From Cytophagales bacterium (GTDB taxonomy: Bacteria > Bacteroidota > Bacteroidia > Cytophagales > Spirosomataceae), in NCBI GenBank assembly GCA_004292855.1, contig RDXN01000055.1, positions 1-64,000 of the forward strand: DNA of 64,000 nucleotides, written 5' to 3'. This document shows, piece by piece, positions 23,793 to 32,904 of this stretch. Below the pieces are notes generated by a model. It had not been told where the DNA came from, made no database searches, and saw only the letters and a list, made by a program, of their open reading frames with translations. Within the stretch, counting starts at the first letter, position 1. Each line of letters starts with the position of its first letter. The translations under genes and the position numbers were made by a program.

Positions 23793-24557
23793 TCAAAACG
23801 TCAACTCGCGAATTTTCTCCATGTAGGATCGACTCACGCGCACAACGTCGCCGTTTTGTAGGATCACATCGTAGCTCGACGGGTACTTCTGAATCTCGCG
23901 GATGTAGTGCAGATTGACAATGTCGGAGCGGTGGACGCGGATGAACAGGCGCGGGTCGAGCCGGGATTCGAGGGCCGTGATGCCGTAGTTGCTCAGGTGG
24001 TGCCCTTTAGCGGTTACGAGCGTGGCGTAGTCGCCCTCGGCTTCGATGCGCAGAATGTCCGCAACGGCAACCGTGACGAGCCGGTTGCCGGTTTGCACCA
24101 GGATCTTTTCGGGGTATTGATCCGGCATCGGGCGATCAGCGGTTCCTCGACCAGACGGTGCCAACAGGCTTTCGGCGAGGGGTTGAATTTTCTGGAGGTT
24201 GGCGGTGCGGGGGTCCATCACACGGGCAACGGCCTGCGCAAACCGGTCGCGTGTATAGGGCTTGAGCAGGTAATCGACCGCGTGAACCTCAAAGGCTTGC
24301 AGGGCATACTGATCATAGGCCGTCGAGAAAATAATCTGAGGAATCTCGTCGATGTGTTGCAAGACCTGGAAGCCGGTCAGGCCGGGCATTTGCACGTCCA
24401 GAAAAATGAGATCGGGCCGAAACTCGTTGATGAGCCGGACCGCATCGACCCCGTTGTTGGCCTCGCCCACCACAATCAATGTTGGGTAGGCTTCCAGATA
24501 CTGCCGGATGAGCAAGCGGCCTGCGGCCTCGTCGTCGATGATAAGAACCTTCTGCAT
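23793..24557 (-). CDS. LytTR-family response regulator
   Basis: A 254-residue two-component regulator. The receiver domain (1-120) has VLIIDDEAAGRLL, the phospho-acceptor Asp in PDLIFLDVQMPGLTG (about residue 55), the Thr/Ser switch in IIFSTAYDQYA and Lys in DYLLKPYTRDR. The C-terminal LytTR domain (about 150-254) has ILRIEAEGDYATLVTAKG and FIRVHRSDIVNLHYI. It is the partner of the LytS-type kinase encoded just upstream; together they form the Bacteroidetes LytS/LytTR pair, whose signal here is unknown. A palindromic repeat pair fills the 98 bp between the genes. Confidence 0.93.
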   Translation of the reverse strand: MQKVLIIDDEAAGRLLIRQYLEAYPTLIVVGEANNGVDAVRLINEFRPDLIFLDVQMPGLTGFQVLQHIDEIPQIIFSTAYDQYALQAFEVHAVDYLLKPYTRDRFAQAVARVMDPRTANLQKIQPLAESLLAPSGRGTADRPMPDQYPEKILVQTGNRLVTVAVADILRIEAEGDYATLVTAKGHHLSNYGITALESRLDPRLFIRVHRSDIVNLHYIREIQKYPSSYDVILQNGDVVRVSRSYMEKIRELTF

Positions 24558-24610
24558 GGTATGAGTAACGCACCTGAAGGTGCTAAACAGTTATTACCGC
24601 ATCGGCGGAC

Positions 24611-24655
24611 CGACAGAGATGCTCAGAGGAATAAAAGAGATTCGCAGAGGTTTTT
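24611..24655 (+). repeat. GCAGAGGTTT-type repeat, copy 1
   Basis: ACCGACAGAGATGCTCAGAG followed by AATAAAAGAGATTCGCAGAGG is one copy of an A/G-rich element. An inverted, better-preserved copy lies at 24685-24733, inside the end of the histidine kinase gene. The two copies face each other and could form a large stem in the kinase-regulator transcript. Confidence 0.55.
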
Positions 24656-25819
24656 TTAAGAACTAAAATCATTTTGTTCTCTCATGTTTTCTCTCTGTGA
24701 ATCTCTATATACCTCTGCGTATCTCTGCGGTATAGCTATTTCAGGGGCTTTAGCCCCGTAAAACGGTATCTCAAATTTCGCCACCACCCCGTGCGGCTTG
24801 TTCGCTTCCAAAACTAACTCGCTGCCGAACATTTTCTCTAAACGCAGGCGCGTGTTAGTCAGGCCCACACCAAAGCCCGGTGTTTGAGAGCCGTTCAGGC
24901 CCGCGCCCGTGTCGGAGACGGACACCTGTAGTTGTCCACCCTGTTCCGAAATCTGCACCCGTACCTCACCCCCTTCAATCTGGGGCGCGATGCCGTGCCG
25001 GACAGCATTTTCGACCAGCGGTTGCAGCAGCATGGGTGGAATTTTGGCAGTCATCACGGCGTCAGGCACGTCGAATCGAACGCGGAGCCGGTCGCCGAAG
25101 CGGGCCGTTTCGAGGTCGAGATATTTCTGGAGAAACCCCACCTCATCGCGCACTGTTACGAGATCGGTTTTGGAGGCTTGCAACTGGTATCGAAACAAGT
25201 CGGCGAGGTCGGCGAGGAGTTCGCGGGTGTGTTCGAGGGCAGGCGGAACCGTGGCACTGATCGTGTTGAACACGTTGTACAGAAAGTGTGGGTTCAACTG
25301 GGCTTTCAGGGCCGAGAGTTCACTTTTTACGGCCAGTTCGCGGAGTTCGACTTCCTGCATTTGCTGATGCTGAAAGTCGCGATAATAGGCGTAGGTGTGG
25401 AAGACACCAAACTGAACCAGATAGAACAGCGAGCTGATGTAGGTATCCCAAATCTCGCCGTTGCCCTTCAGTCGACCAGTACCAAACGCATCGCTAATGA
25501 GATAACAAACGTTTTGCCAAAACACAATAAACACGGGTAAGAGCACCAGATGAAGCGCAACACGCCGAAGAAGCGACCATTCCCGCAACCGGACAAACAA
25601 CAAATACCAGATTGGGGCCGTGAATGCCAATTTCAAGGCGTAGTCGAGCAGGATTCGTGGTAAGTAACTGAATGCGTCGGCGAGCATGGGCTGCTCCGAC
25701 CACTCCTGCTGACTGATCGACAGGGCAATGTCGTACATCACGACGGCCAGTAAATACAGCCCCAACACCCCGGCTAATTGGCGGTACGAAATTCCCCAGA
25801 AGGCGGTTTGTTGGGGCAT
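24656..25819 (-). CDS. LytS-type sensor histidine kinase
   Basis: A 387-residue membrane kinase: four hydrophobic segments in about residues 15-150, a short coiled coil, then the His_kinase domain LKAQLNPHFLYNVFNTISA (phospho-His) and an HATPase region with PPMLLQPLVENAVRHGI and DTGAGLNGSQTPGFGVGLTNTR. It should sense an unknown signal at the inner membrane and phosphorylate the LytTR regulator downstream. The normal domain ends at VVAKFEIPF; a further 30 or so residues (YGAKAPEIAIPQRYAEVYRD...) are encoded by repeat DNA. The start is the ATG at 25819; a TTG lies 12 bp upstream. Confidence 0.9.
   Translation of the reverse strand: MPQQTAFWGISYRQLAGVLGLYLLAVVMYDIALSISQQEWSEQPMLADAFSYLPRILLDYALKLAFTAPIWYLLFVRLREWSLLRRVALHLVLLPVFIVFWQNVCYLISDAFGTGRLKGNGEIWDTYISSLFYLVQFGVFHTYAYYRDFQHQQMQEVELRELAVKSELSALKAQLNPHFLYNVFNTISATVPPALEHTRELLADLADLFRYQLQASKTDLVTVRDEVGFLQKYLDLETARFGDRLRVRFDVPDAVMTAKIPPMLLQPLVENAVRHGIAPQIEGGEVRVQISEQGGQLQVSVSDTGAGLNGSQTPGFGVGLTNTRLRLEKMFGSELVLEANKPHGVVAKFEIPFYGAKAPEIAIPQRYAEVYRDSQRENMREQNDFSS
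24685..24733 (-). repeat. GCAGAGGTTT-type repeat, copy 2, translated as kinase C-terminus
   Basis: On the minus strand it reads ACCGCAGAGATACGCAGAGG then TATATAGAGATTCACAGAGAG, homologous in inverted orientation to 24611-24655. A second palindromic motif (GGGGCTTTAGCCCC, 24738-24751) directly precedes it in coding sense. Together they encode the last residues of the kinase, beyond the usual domain end. Confidence 0.65.
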
Positions 25820-25823
25820 GGTG

Positions 25824-26342
25824 TTATTCAAAAACGTCGGTTTTCTCTTTCTTCATGATGGCCGCGATGATCAGCGAAAAGATCAACCCCATCAGTACGT
25901 AGAAGAAAACACCAACTACCAGGGTCCAAACCGGGTTTTGCATCTTTTGTACCATCTCCATCGACGTTTCGATCTGATCGTCCGACATGCCCATCTCTTC
26001 GTATTTTTCCCGAATTTTCTCTATAGCGCGCTCAGTGGCCCCCGTATCGATAAAGTTCGTGTAGAAATACGAGAAGATACTAGATAAAACACTGGAAACA
26101 GCCGCCGTCACCACGCCTACTGTCAAGCCCTCCCCATAGCTCATGAAGCCATTATTGAGGGCGCGAAAATCACGCATTGCCAGTACCAGCACCACAACGA
26201 TGATCGGATAAGCCAGCAAACTAGGCAAGGTATCGCCAACGGTGTTGGTCAAGTACAGCGCGAGTGTATAAGCAACTAGGACAAGGCCCAGAATTAAGCC
26301 CCATTTTAACGCTACGCGGAAAGTAGATGGTTGTTCGTTCAT
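25824..26342 (-). CDS. DUF4199 membrane protein
   Basis: A 172-residue protein with four predicted membrane helices (about residues 9-30, 38-58, 70-95 and 138-163), the pattern of DUF4199, including FMSYGEGLTVGVVTAAVSS and a C-terminal FSLIIAAIMKK. An Asp/Glu-rich soluble loop lies between helices three and four. Function unknown. It is four bases upstream of the LytS-type kinase gene, so the three genes (DUF4199, kinase, regulator) are likely one operon. The first ATG in frame is at 26342; a farther upstream start is not supported. Confidence 0.82.
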   Translation of the reverse strand: MNEQPSTFRVALKWGLILGLVLVAYTLALYLTNTVGDTLPSLLAYPIIVVVLVLAMRDFRALNNGFMSYGEGLTVGVVTAAVSSVLSSIFSYFYTNFIDTGATERAIEKIREKYEEMGMSDDQIETSMEMVQKMQNPVWTLVVGVFFYVLMGLIFSLIIAAIMKKEKTDVFE

Positions 26343-26552
26343 GTTGGTTAAGAATGTTTTTGTTCGGTGCAATAGTACAAAACAAACGTATCGGTTGACC
26401 AGACCAACTCCACTTCATTTCCGACGAACTGACAAATACGTCGCCGAACGGCATTAGCTCTTCATTCACCGACCCATTTGACCACTCGCCGATTGCGGCT
26501 GGCCGGGGGCTTGGTACTGCTCTAGCTTTAACCCATCAAACCGGCCAATGCC

Positions 26553-29000
26553 ATGAAAACGCTATCTATTCTCCTCCTCCTGGTTCTCTCGTTGGCAACT
26601 GCCTTCGCCCAAACCGCCACGTTGACCGGCACCGTTGTCGATGTGCGGCAACAACCCTCGCCGTTCGTAACCGTCACGCTGCTTCGCGGAACCGATTCAA
26701 CTCTCGCCAAAACTGCCGTTGCCGATGCACAGGGGGCTTTCTCGATTGTCGGCATTCGGGCGGGCAGTTACCGGGTCGCGGTGTCGGGGGTGGGGTTTGC
26801 GGAGTGGCGGTCGGCAGTGCTGACAGTGGCCGAGGGCCAAACCCTGAACCTACCCACCGTAGTACTGACCGAAACGGCACAATCGCTGAAAGCCGTAACC
26901 GTAACGGCCCGCAAGCCGTTGGTCGAGATGAAGACCGACCGGCTCGTGCTGAACGTCGAGGGTAGCCTGACGTTGGCGGGAAGTTCGGCCCTGGAGGTGC
27001 TGCAACGGGCTCCGGGCGTATTGATCGACCCAAACGACAATCTGATGCTGCAAGGCAAAAACGGCGTTCGCATCTTTATCGACGGAAAACCCTCGCCCCT
27101 GAGCGCGGCAGATTTGGGTGCATACCTGCGGACGTTGCAGGCGTCGGACATTGAGGCCGTGGAGATTATTACCCAGCCCTCGGCCCGGTTCGATGCGCAG
27201 GGTAACGCGGGAATTATCAACATCCGGTTGAAGAAAAACAAGAACTACGGCACCAACGGCACGGCCACGCTGGGACTGGCACAGGGGCGGTATTTCCCGA
27301 AAGCCAACGGCTCGGTGAGCCTGAACAACCGCACGGAAAAGGTGAACCTGTTCGCAACGTACAGCACCCGTGCGGCCCGCGACTGGTCGTTTATCAACCT
27401 CTATCGTGAGCAATCAGGGGCTAACGGCCTGGTTCAGTATTTCGACCAACAGAGCCAAACCCGCTCTCGGTCGGTGAGCCACAACGCCCGCGCCGGGGCC
27501 GACTTGTTCCTGAGTCGCCGGAGCACATTGGGGGTGTTGTTCGACGGCTCCCTGCGCGACGGCAACAGCGGCACCCTCGGCCAAACGCCCATCGGTCTGG
27601 TTGGGCAAACCCCCACGAGTTTGTTGATAGCCAACAACCGAAACACCAATGCCCGCGCCAACGGCAACGCCAACCTGAATTATCGCTACAGCGACACCAC
27701 CGGGCACGAACTGACGGTCGACGCCGACCTGGGTCGCTTTCAATCGAACAGCGATTCGTACCAACCCAACCAATACCTCGACCCGCGTACTAACGCCCTG
27801 CTCGCCGAACGCAACTACCGCATGACTACCCTCACAAACGTCAGCCTGCGCACGCTCAAGGCCGACTATAGCCAACGGTTGGTCGGGGGAAAGCTTGGAT
27901 TGGGCCTGAAACTCTCGTCGGTGGAGACGGATAACGGGTTCGATTTCTTCGACCAGATCGACGGGCGCGACCGGCTCAACCTCGACCGCACGAACCGGTT
28001 TGTGTATACTGAACGTGTGAATGCAGCCTACGCCACGTACAACAAAACGAAGGGCAAATGGCAAGCCCAACTGGGTCTCCGCGCCGAACATACCTACTCG
28101 GATGGGCAACTACAGGCCGCAAACGGCCAAACGGACCTGAGCCGTGTGACCCGACAATACCTAAACCTATTTCCAAGCGCGGGCCTAACCTATTCGCCGA
28201 GCCAGACGAGCCAGTGGAATTGGACGTTCAGCCGCCGAATCGACCGGCCCAGCTATCAGAGTCTGAACCCGTTCGAGTGGAAGCTCGATGAGTTGACCTA
28301 CCAAAAAGGCAATGCCTTCTTGCGGCCTCAATACACCAACACCGTTCAACTGGCGCACACGTACAAGTACAAGCTGACCACCTCGATCAGCTACAGCGAC
28401 ACGCAGGACTTTTTCACCGACATCACAGATACGCTCCGCGCCGAAGCTGACGGGCGTCCGCGCAACTACATGACCACGCGCAACCTCGCCAATCAGCGGG
28501 TTTGGTCTGTCAATGTGAGTTATCCCTTCAGCCTGGCTACGTGGTGGAACGTCTACGCCAACGTGAACGCGTACCGCTCCACGAACCGGGCAAACTTTGG
28601 CGAGGGAAAGTTTATTGGCCTGACAGTCAATGCATTGAACCTATACATGCAACATACCATTACACTACCCCGCAAGTGGAACTTGGAGCTGTCGGGCTAT
28701 TACACCTCGCCCTCGATCTGGGGTGGCACATTCCGCAACCGCCGGTACTGGGGCACCAACGTAGGCCTGCAACGCAAGGTTCTGGCTGATCGGGGAAGCG
28801 TAGTGCTGACGGTGTCGGACCCGTTCAACCGGCAACAGTGGCGGGGCATCAGCCGCTTCGGTGGCCTGTACATGGATGCCAGCGGGGGCTACGAAAGTCA
28901 GCAAGTTCGGGTCAACTTCACCTACTCCTTCGGCAGCAAACAGATCAAAGCCGCCCGCCAACGCAAAACGGGTTTGGAAGAAGAGAAAGGGCGGCTGTAG
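26553..29000 (+). CDS. TonB-dependent receptor-like outer-membrane beta-barrel protein
   Basis: An 815-residue exported protein: signal peptide (MKTLSILLLLVLSLATAFAQ), an N-terminal carboxypeptidase-like beta-sandwich (ATLTGTVVDVRQQPSPFVTV, about 20-105), a plug-like region (SALEVLQRAPGVLIDPN, VRIFIDGKPSPLSA, ASDIEAVEIITQPSARFDAQ), then a long C-terminal barrel of the OMP_b-brl_3 type ending near RVNFTYSFGSKQ. Such proteins import or bind unknown ligands and lack the usual SusD partner; none is adjacent. It is divergent from the DUF4199-kinase-regulator operon, which may regulate it. Confidence 0.88.
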   Translation: MKTLSILLLLVLSLATAFAQTATLTGTVVDVRQQPSPFVTVTLLRGTDSTLAKTAVADAQGAFSIVGIRAGSYRVAVSGVGFAEWRSAVLTVAEGQTLNLPTVVLTETAQSLKAVTVTARKPLVEMKTDRLVLNVEGSLTLAGSSALEVLQRAPGVLIDPNDNLMLQGKNGVRIFIDGKPSPLSAADLGAYLRTLQASDIEAVEIITQPSARFDAQGNAGIINIRLKKNKNYGTNGTATLGLAQGRYFPKANGSVSLNNRTEKVNLFATYSTRAARDWSFINLYREQSGANGLVQYFDQQSQTRSRSVSHNARAGADLFLSRRSTLGVLFDGSLRDGNSGTLGQTPIGLVGQTPTSLLIANNRNTNARANGNANLNYRYSDTTGHELTVDADLGRFQSNSDSYQPNQYLDPRTNALLAERNYRMTTLTNVSLRTLKADYSQRLVGGKLGLGLKLSSVETDNGFDFFDQIDGRDRLNLDRTNRFVYTERVNAAYATYNKTKGKWQAQLGLRAEHTYSDGQLQAANGQTDLSRVTRQYLNLFPSAGLTYSPSQTSQWNWTFSRRIDRPSYQSLNPFEWKLDELTYQKGNAFLRPQYTNTVQLAHTYKYKLTTSISYSDTQDFFTDITDTLRAEADGRPRNYMTTRNLANQRVWSVNVSYPFSLATWWNVYANVNAYRSTNRANFGEGKFIGLTVNALNLYMQHTITLPRKWNLELSGYYTSPSIWGGTFRNRRYWGTNVGLQRKVLADRGSVVLTVSDPFNRQQWRGISRFGGLYMDASGGYESQQVRVNFTYSFGSKQIKAARQRKTGLEEEKGRL

Positions 29001-29007
29001 CGGTCCT

Positions 29008-29175
29008 AGCCCCATCGGGGCGACATGTTAATAGAGAGACAACGGTAAGCAGGGACCATAAAGCCCCATCGGGGCGGCATGTACGCGGGTTGTCTTTTAC
29101 ATACCGCCCCGATGAGGCTTAAACACGAAATACCAGGTGCTATTTTTCTATTAACATGTCGCCCATACTGGGCTT
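29008..29175. repeat. cluster of four AGCCCCATCGGGGCG repeats
   Basis: Copies at 29008-29036 and 29060-29088 are direct (AGCCCCATCGGGGCGACATG followed by TTAATAG in the first), and copies at 29098-29123 and 29149-29175 are inverted. Copies 1 and 4 share the GACATGTTAATAG tail, and copies 2 and 3 share the GGCATGTA tail, so they nest into a two-level hairpin. The cluster fills the gap between the receptor gene and the next gene, and copy 4 explains an upstream ATG at 29156 that should not be used as a start. Confidence 0.75.
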
Positions 29176-29194
29176 TCAATCAAGCAAAATCTCC

Positions 29195-29620
29195 ATGAAA
29201 ACGACACTCCTCGCAGCGAGCCTTCTTCTTTTCACCAGCTTTTTCGCCTTCGCCCAAACGGCCAACCCCACTAGCCAAACCGTTTTACCAGCTATCGACA
29301 GACAAACGCTCTTGCAGGAGTTGATCGGTAACTGGGAAATTGACCTGCGCCCCACTCCCACCGATTCGCCTTACATTGTGAAGTTCACGATCACGAAACT
29401 CGACGGGGAAGGCGTTTTACAGGGCACTTTTTACGATACGCCATTCACGAATGGGCGCATTAATACCGAATGGGGCAAGTTGCATTTCGCCTTTACTACC
29501 TCCGACGGTTCCAACACGTATTTTACGAGCGGCTACCTGAGCAATGGCAAGTTGTCTGGTGCAACGTTCACCGAAGGGCGCGGCTTTGTGATGCCCTGGT
29601 TCAGCATTGGCAAAAAATAG
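29195..29620 (+). CDS. small exported protein, possibly lipocalin-like
   Basis: A 141-residue protein with a signal peptide (MKTTLLAASLLLFTSFFAFAQ). The mature part has the pattern of a small antiparallel beta-barrel: LIGNWEIDLRPTPTDSPYIVKF at its start, GEGVLQGTFYDTPF, GKLHFAFTTSDGSNTYFTSG, and a C-terminal MPWFSIGK. This resembles lipocalin-like families, but I cannot assign one. An earlier in-frame ATG (29156) would be translated from a palindromic repeat and is rejected. It ends four bases before the convergent 1061-residue gene. Confidence 0.65.
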   Translation: MKTTLLAASLLLFTSFFAFAQTANPTSQTVLPAIDRQTLLQELIGNWEIDLRPTPTDSPYIVKFTITKLDGEGVLQGTFYDTPFTNGRINTEWGKLHFAFTTSDGSNTYFTSGYLSNGKLSGATFTEGRGFVMPWFSIGKK

Positions 29621-29623
29621 GGT

Positions 29624-32600
29624 CTATTGTACCTTCACGACCCTCTCCACCGAGACCGGCAAGCCGCTTGTACTGATGCCCTGAACGGTTACACGCAGGG
29701 TTCGGGCCACGTCCGACAAGGGAAACCGGAGGGTTAGGTTTCCCTGTGTATCGGTCTGTTGTTGGGGGGTCCAGAACAACACATCGCGCCGGTCGGTGCG
29801 GGCCGGGTCGAGGAGGGTGGGCACGAACGTAACCGGGCGCGGGAAGCCCATCACGAGCATTGCTTCTGCGCCGGGAGTAACTTGATCGGGCTTCGATTTG
29901 CGGGAATAAAACGCGACAACACCCGCCCCACCACGCGCACCATAGATGGCCGCGCTTGCGCTGCTTACTACCTCAATCCGCTCAATTTCAGCAGGATTTA
30001 TAATAAGCAATCCAGTACCTGTCTCGTTCTCATCTATGTACTGTCCATCCCAGATGAACAAGGGGGCATTATTCGATCCAAACGACCCGATACCCCGGAC
30101 AATCACCGTATAACCGCCCATCGCACTTGGGTCCTGACGGCTGGTGACCTGCACGCCCGCCACCCGACCACGTAGCATTTCATAAACGTTGCCATACTGA
30201 GCCGATTTCTCATCGAACGTAACGGCCCGGTCGGGGGTACCGTGCAGGCTTACGCGCCGGGCCTCCCGGTCGTCGGTGGGTTTGATGGCCCGAACCGTCA
30301 CCTCGCGGAGTTGGCGGGCGTCGCCCTGCCGATATCCCTCCGGCGATTCGGCCTGCCGCAATCGGGCCGCGCGAATGGCCCCAACATACCGCCACCATTG
30401 CCCCGACGCGCTCGTATCGACCGGCCAAACGTGCCCTTCCCCCTGCGGCCCACCGGGGTTGTCGAGCCGGACTGTGGCTTTAAGCGGCTTAAATGCTTCG
30501 TCGACCACCCGCGCCGTTACTTGCGCCGAATCGGTTAGGACCAATGTTTCCAGCCTGAAACGTCCTTCGGCGTCGGTGCGTGTCGAGCGGGCAAACGACT
30601 CGGTTTGGGTCACAAACGTTAACAAAACACCCGCTTTAGGAACGGGTTGGCCTTTCCGGTCGAGCACGCGCCCACGCACCACCATTCCCACGCTTGTGTC
30701 GCGCCGGGCGGTTGGCTGGGCAAAGTCGGGCAGGGCGCGGGTAGCCTGCGCGAACAGGTGCGCCCGAAACGAGGCCATAAGTGAGTCGGGCGGGAGTTGG
30801 TCGGCATCGGTGATCGAGATCGACACGTTGGCCGGGAGAGGTTCGCCCTCATCAGTTTGGAGCCGGAGTTGGAGCGAGGTCGTGTCGCGGGGTTGATACC
30901 GGGCTTTATCGGGGGTAATGGTCAGACGAACGGGGTCGGGCGAGGGAGCCAGCCAAACCATGCGCTCGGCGTTGGGTTGGCCCTCCGAATCGAACAGGGT
31001 AAGTCGAATCAACCCCATTGGTACGTTCAGGGTTGGCACGGCAAGTATGGCCCGCCCGTTGGCGGGTTTGATTTTGGCGTTTCCCACAAACCGTTCACGC
31101 GATTGTAGCGTCAGGTACACCGGCTCGTCGCGGGTGGGGCCGGTTTGAACAACACGAACTTGAATCTGAGTCGTATCGGCAGTCGCGTCGAATTGCAGAT
31201 TGGGTTGAAGGGTTTTTTGGCCCGAAACCGGGTTTGGGCGTAATTCCTTACCTGACACAGCGGGCAGATTCCCCAACCCATTACTGACCAAAATGGTCCG
31301 TTCAAACGCCGGTCGGTTGGCCATGCGTCCGGCCTCGGTGTAGGCCCGAAGCGTATAAACGCCTGTTTGGAGAGAATCGGACAGGCGAAACGCGCCGTTG
31401 GCCCGACCGTTTTTTAGGGGCACCCACCTGTGGCGCAACACCCGCCCCGACGCGTTTATCCAGTCGAGGTGCAGGGCATCGTCGACCTCGGCCAATCGGT
31501 TGGGCAGGGGGGCGTAGGTGGTCGGATTCAACACATAGGCCGAGAACCAAAGGTTGTCGCCGGTAGTGTAAAACGTTTTGTCGGTGTGCAGAAACACGAG
31601 CGGCAAAGCCGATTTTTGGGCGATCCGCCAGTCGCGTTTGATCGAATCGAGCCGGGCGTCGGGCGAGAGCAGGGTGCCCTCGGCTAAGGGTTTTTCGGTG
31701 GGTTGGATAGCATCGGTCATGGGTCGCCAGTCGGCGGGAAGCAGGTTAGCCAGTCGGTCGCGGCTCAAATGACCCCGAATTTCCATTCCATTGGGCACCG
31801 ACACCCAGCCGTCGGTGGTGACGATGGCCGTTTGGCGGGGTAAATAAAGGAGCGAGTAGGCAAAGGGCATATCAGGATACGGCGAGTTGCGCGTATTCAG
31901 GCGGGTATTGAAAATTTCGAGCGGTTTGTCGAGTATCATCACCCGCTCATTGCCCAGTTCACCTCCTCGGAAAAGTCTCGAAACACTATCAGGTGTGATG
32001 CGAACGGGGCGTCGTGCTTCCTCAAAACTCATCACCGGTGCCGAGGGCATTGCCTGCGCCGACAGGTTAATGTTGCTTTTGAACACCATATACCCTTCCT
32101 GCTCGTAGGTCCCAGCGAGCAAGGTGGTGAGCAGGTGGCGGGTCGACCCCTCGTAGGCCTGCTGACGGTTGCGCTGCCACCGACGTTGTTGCTGCGGGCT
32201 TTCGGGTTTCATTTCCTCAAACCGTGTAGCACCACCGTAATACACGGCCCGGTTAAAAAAGTCGAACGACAACAGGTCGTAATAAATCCGGTAGCCAAAC
32301 GCGTTATGGTCGAACACCAGCGGTTCGGTGGCTTTGGCCCGTAGGTGTCCATCACTGCCGTCGGTCAGGATCACGGCCTCCGGGTTTGTCAACACGCAGC
32401 GGCCTGCCCACGGACTTTCGCCCAGCAATTCATTTTTAAAGGTTCGCAACATTCGCTCCCAGGCCCGGCTGCGTTTGGCCGTAACGGTCACGTCGGTAAG
32501 GGCATTGCCCGTTGGCGCGAGTTCCAGATTGACCGTTGCGGGGGCGTCGGGCCGCACCCGCACCACCTGCCGCGCCTGCTTGTAGCCCACATACGAGGCC

Positions 32601-32809
32601 ACCACCTCCACCGTACCCGCCGGGATGCCCGTCAGGCGGTAACTGCCATTTTCGTCGGCAGTGGTGCCGCGTGTGGTCGTGTTGATGTACACCGTCGCGA
32701 ACGGCAACGGCTTGTCCGTACCGGCTTCGGTTACCTTGCCACGTATCACGGTTTGGGCTGTGAGCCAGTGAGATAGAAGGAAGCAAAGGGTGGTCAGGAG
32801 GGATTTCAT
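29624..32809 (-). CDS. TonB-plug protein with carboxypeptidase-like and MG2-type domains
   Basis: A 1061-residue exported protein (signal MKSLLTTLCFLLSHWLTAQ). Domains in order: a carboxypeptidase-like beta-sandwich (VIRGKVTEAGTDKPLPFATV, 20-110); a long middle part with alpha-2-macroglobulin-type MG2 features (PLVFLHTDKTFYTTGDNLWFSA, then ALHLDWINASGRVL); a second carboxypeptidase-like domain (VVRGRVLDRKGQPVPKAGV); and a TonB plug (YEMLRGRVAGVQVTSRQ, IERIEVVSSASAAIYGARGG). No 22-strand barrel follows. It may be a surface or periplasmic partner of a receptor. It faces the divergent M13 peptidase gene across a palindrome. Confidence 0.78.
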   Translation of the reverse strand: MKSLLTTLCFLLSHWLTAQTVIRGKVTEAGTDKPLPFATVYINTTTRGTTADENGSYRLTGIPAGTVEVVASYVGYKQARQVVRVRPDAPATVNLELAPTGNALTDVTVTAKRSRAWERMLRTFKNELLGESPWAGRCVLTNPEAVILTDGSDGHLRAKATEPLVFDHNAFGYRIYYDLLSFDFFNRAVYYGGATRFEEMKPESPQQQRRWQRNRQQAYEGSTRHLLTTLLAGTYEQEGYMVFKSNINLSAQAMPSAPVMSFEEARRPVRITPDSVSRLFRGGELGNERVMILDKPLEIFNTRLNTRNSPYPDMPFAYSLLYLPRQTAIVTTDGWVSVPNGMEIRGHLSRDRLANLLPADWRPMTDAIQPTEKPLAEGTLLSPDARLDSIKRDWRIAQKSALPLVFLHTDKTFYTTGDNLWFSAYVLNPTTYAPLPNRLAEVDDALHLDWINASGRVLRHRWVPLKNGRANGAFRLSDSLQTGVYTLRAYTEAGRMANRPAFERTILVSNGLGNLPAVSGKELRPNPVSGQKTLQPNLQFDATADTTQIQVRVVQTGPTRDEPVYLTLQSRERFVGNAKIKPANGRAILAVPTLNVPMGLIRLTLFDSEGQPNAERMVWLAPSPDPVRLTITPDKARYQPRDTTSLQLRLQTDEGEPLPANVSISITDADQLPPDSLMASFRAHLFAQATRALPDFAQPTARRDTSVGMVVRGRVLDRKGQPVPKAGVLLTFVTQTESFARSTRTDAEGRFRLETLVLTDSAQVTARVVDEAFKPLKATVRLDNPGGPQGEGHVWPVDTSASGQWWRYVGAIRAARLRQAESPEGYRQGDARQLREVTVRAIKPTDDREARRVSLHGTPDRAVTFDEKSAQYGNVYEMLRGRVAGVQVTSRQDPSAMGGYTVIVRGIGSFGSNNAPLFIWDGQYIDENETGTGLLIINPAEIERIEVVSSASAAIYGARGGAGVVAFYSRKSKPDQVTPGAEAMLVMGFPRPVTFVPTLLDPARTDRRDVLFWTPQQQTDTQGNLTLRFPLSDVARTLRVTVQGISTSGLPVSVERVVKVQ

Positions 32810-32836
32810 GGTGGTTATAGAGCAGGAATAGTATAT

Positions 32837-32854
32837 CTACGAAATATTTCGTAG
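32837..32854. promoter_or_regulatory. 18-bp perfect palindrome in a divergent promoter region
   Basis: CTACGAAATATTTCGTAG is fully self-complementary and lies midway in the 95-bp gap between two divergent genes (the TonB-plug/MG2 protein and the M13 peptidase). Size and TAC...GTA half-sites resemble operators of BlaI/MecI-type winged-helix repressors. No such repressor gene is in this window. Confidence 0.5.
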
Positions 32855-32904
32855 CATGTGCAACGTAACTGGCCCTAGGGTAGTCTTTCTGTAAAAATAA
32901 GGTT

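Noticed and set aside
29156-29194. Upstream ATG for the small exported protein
   Set aside because: The extra residues are encoded by a palindromic repeat copy, and the signal peptide begins at the ATG at 29195.
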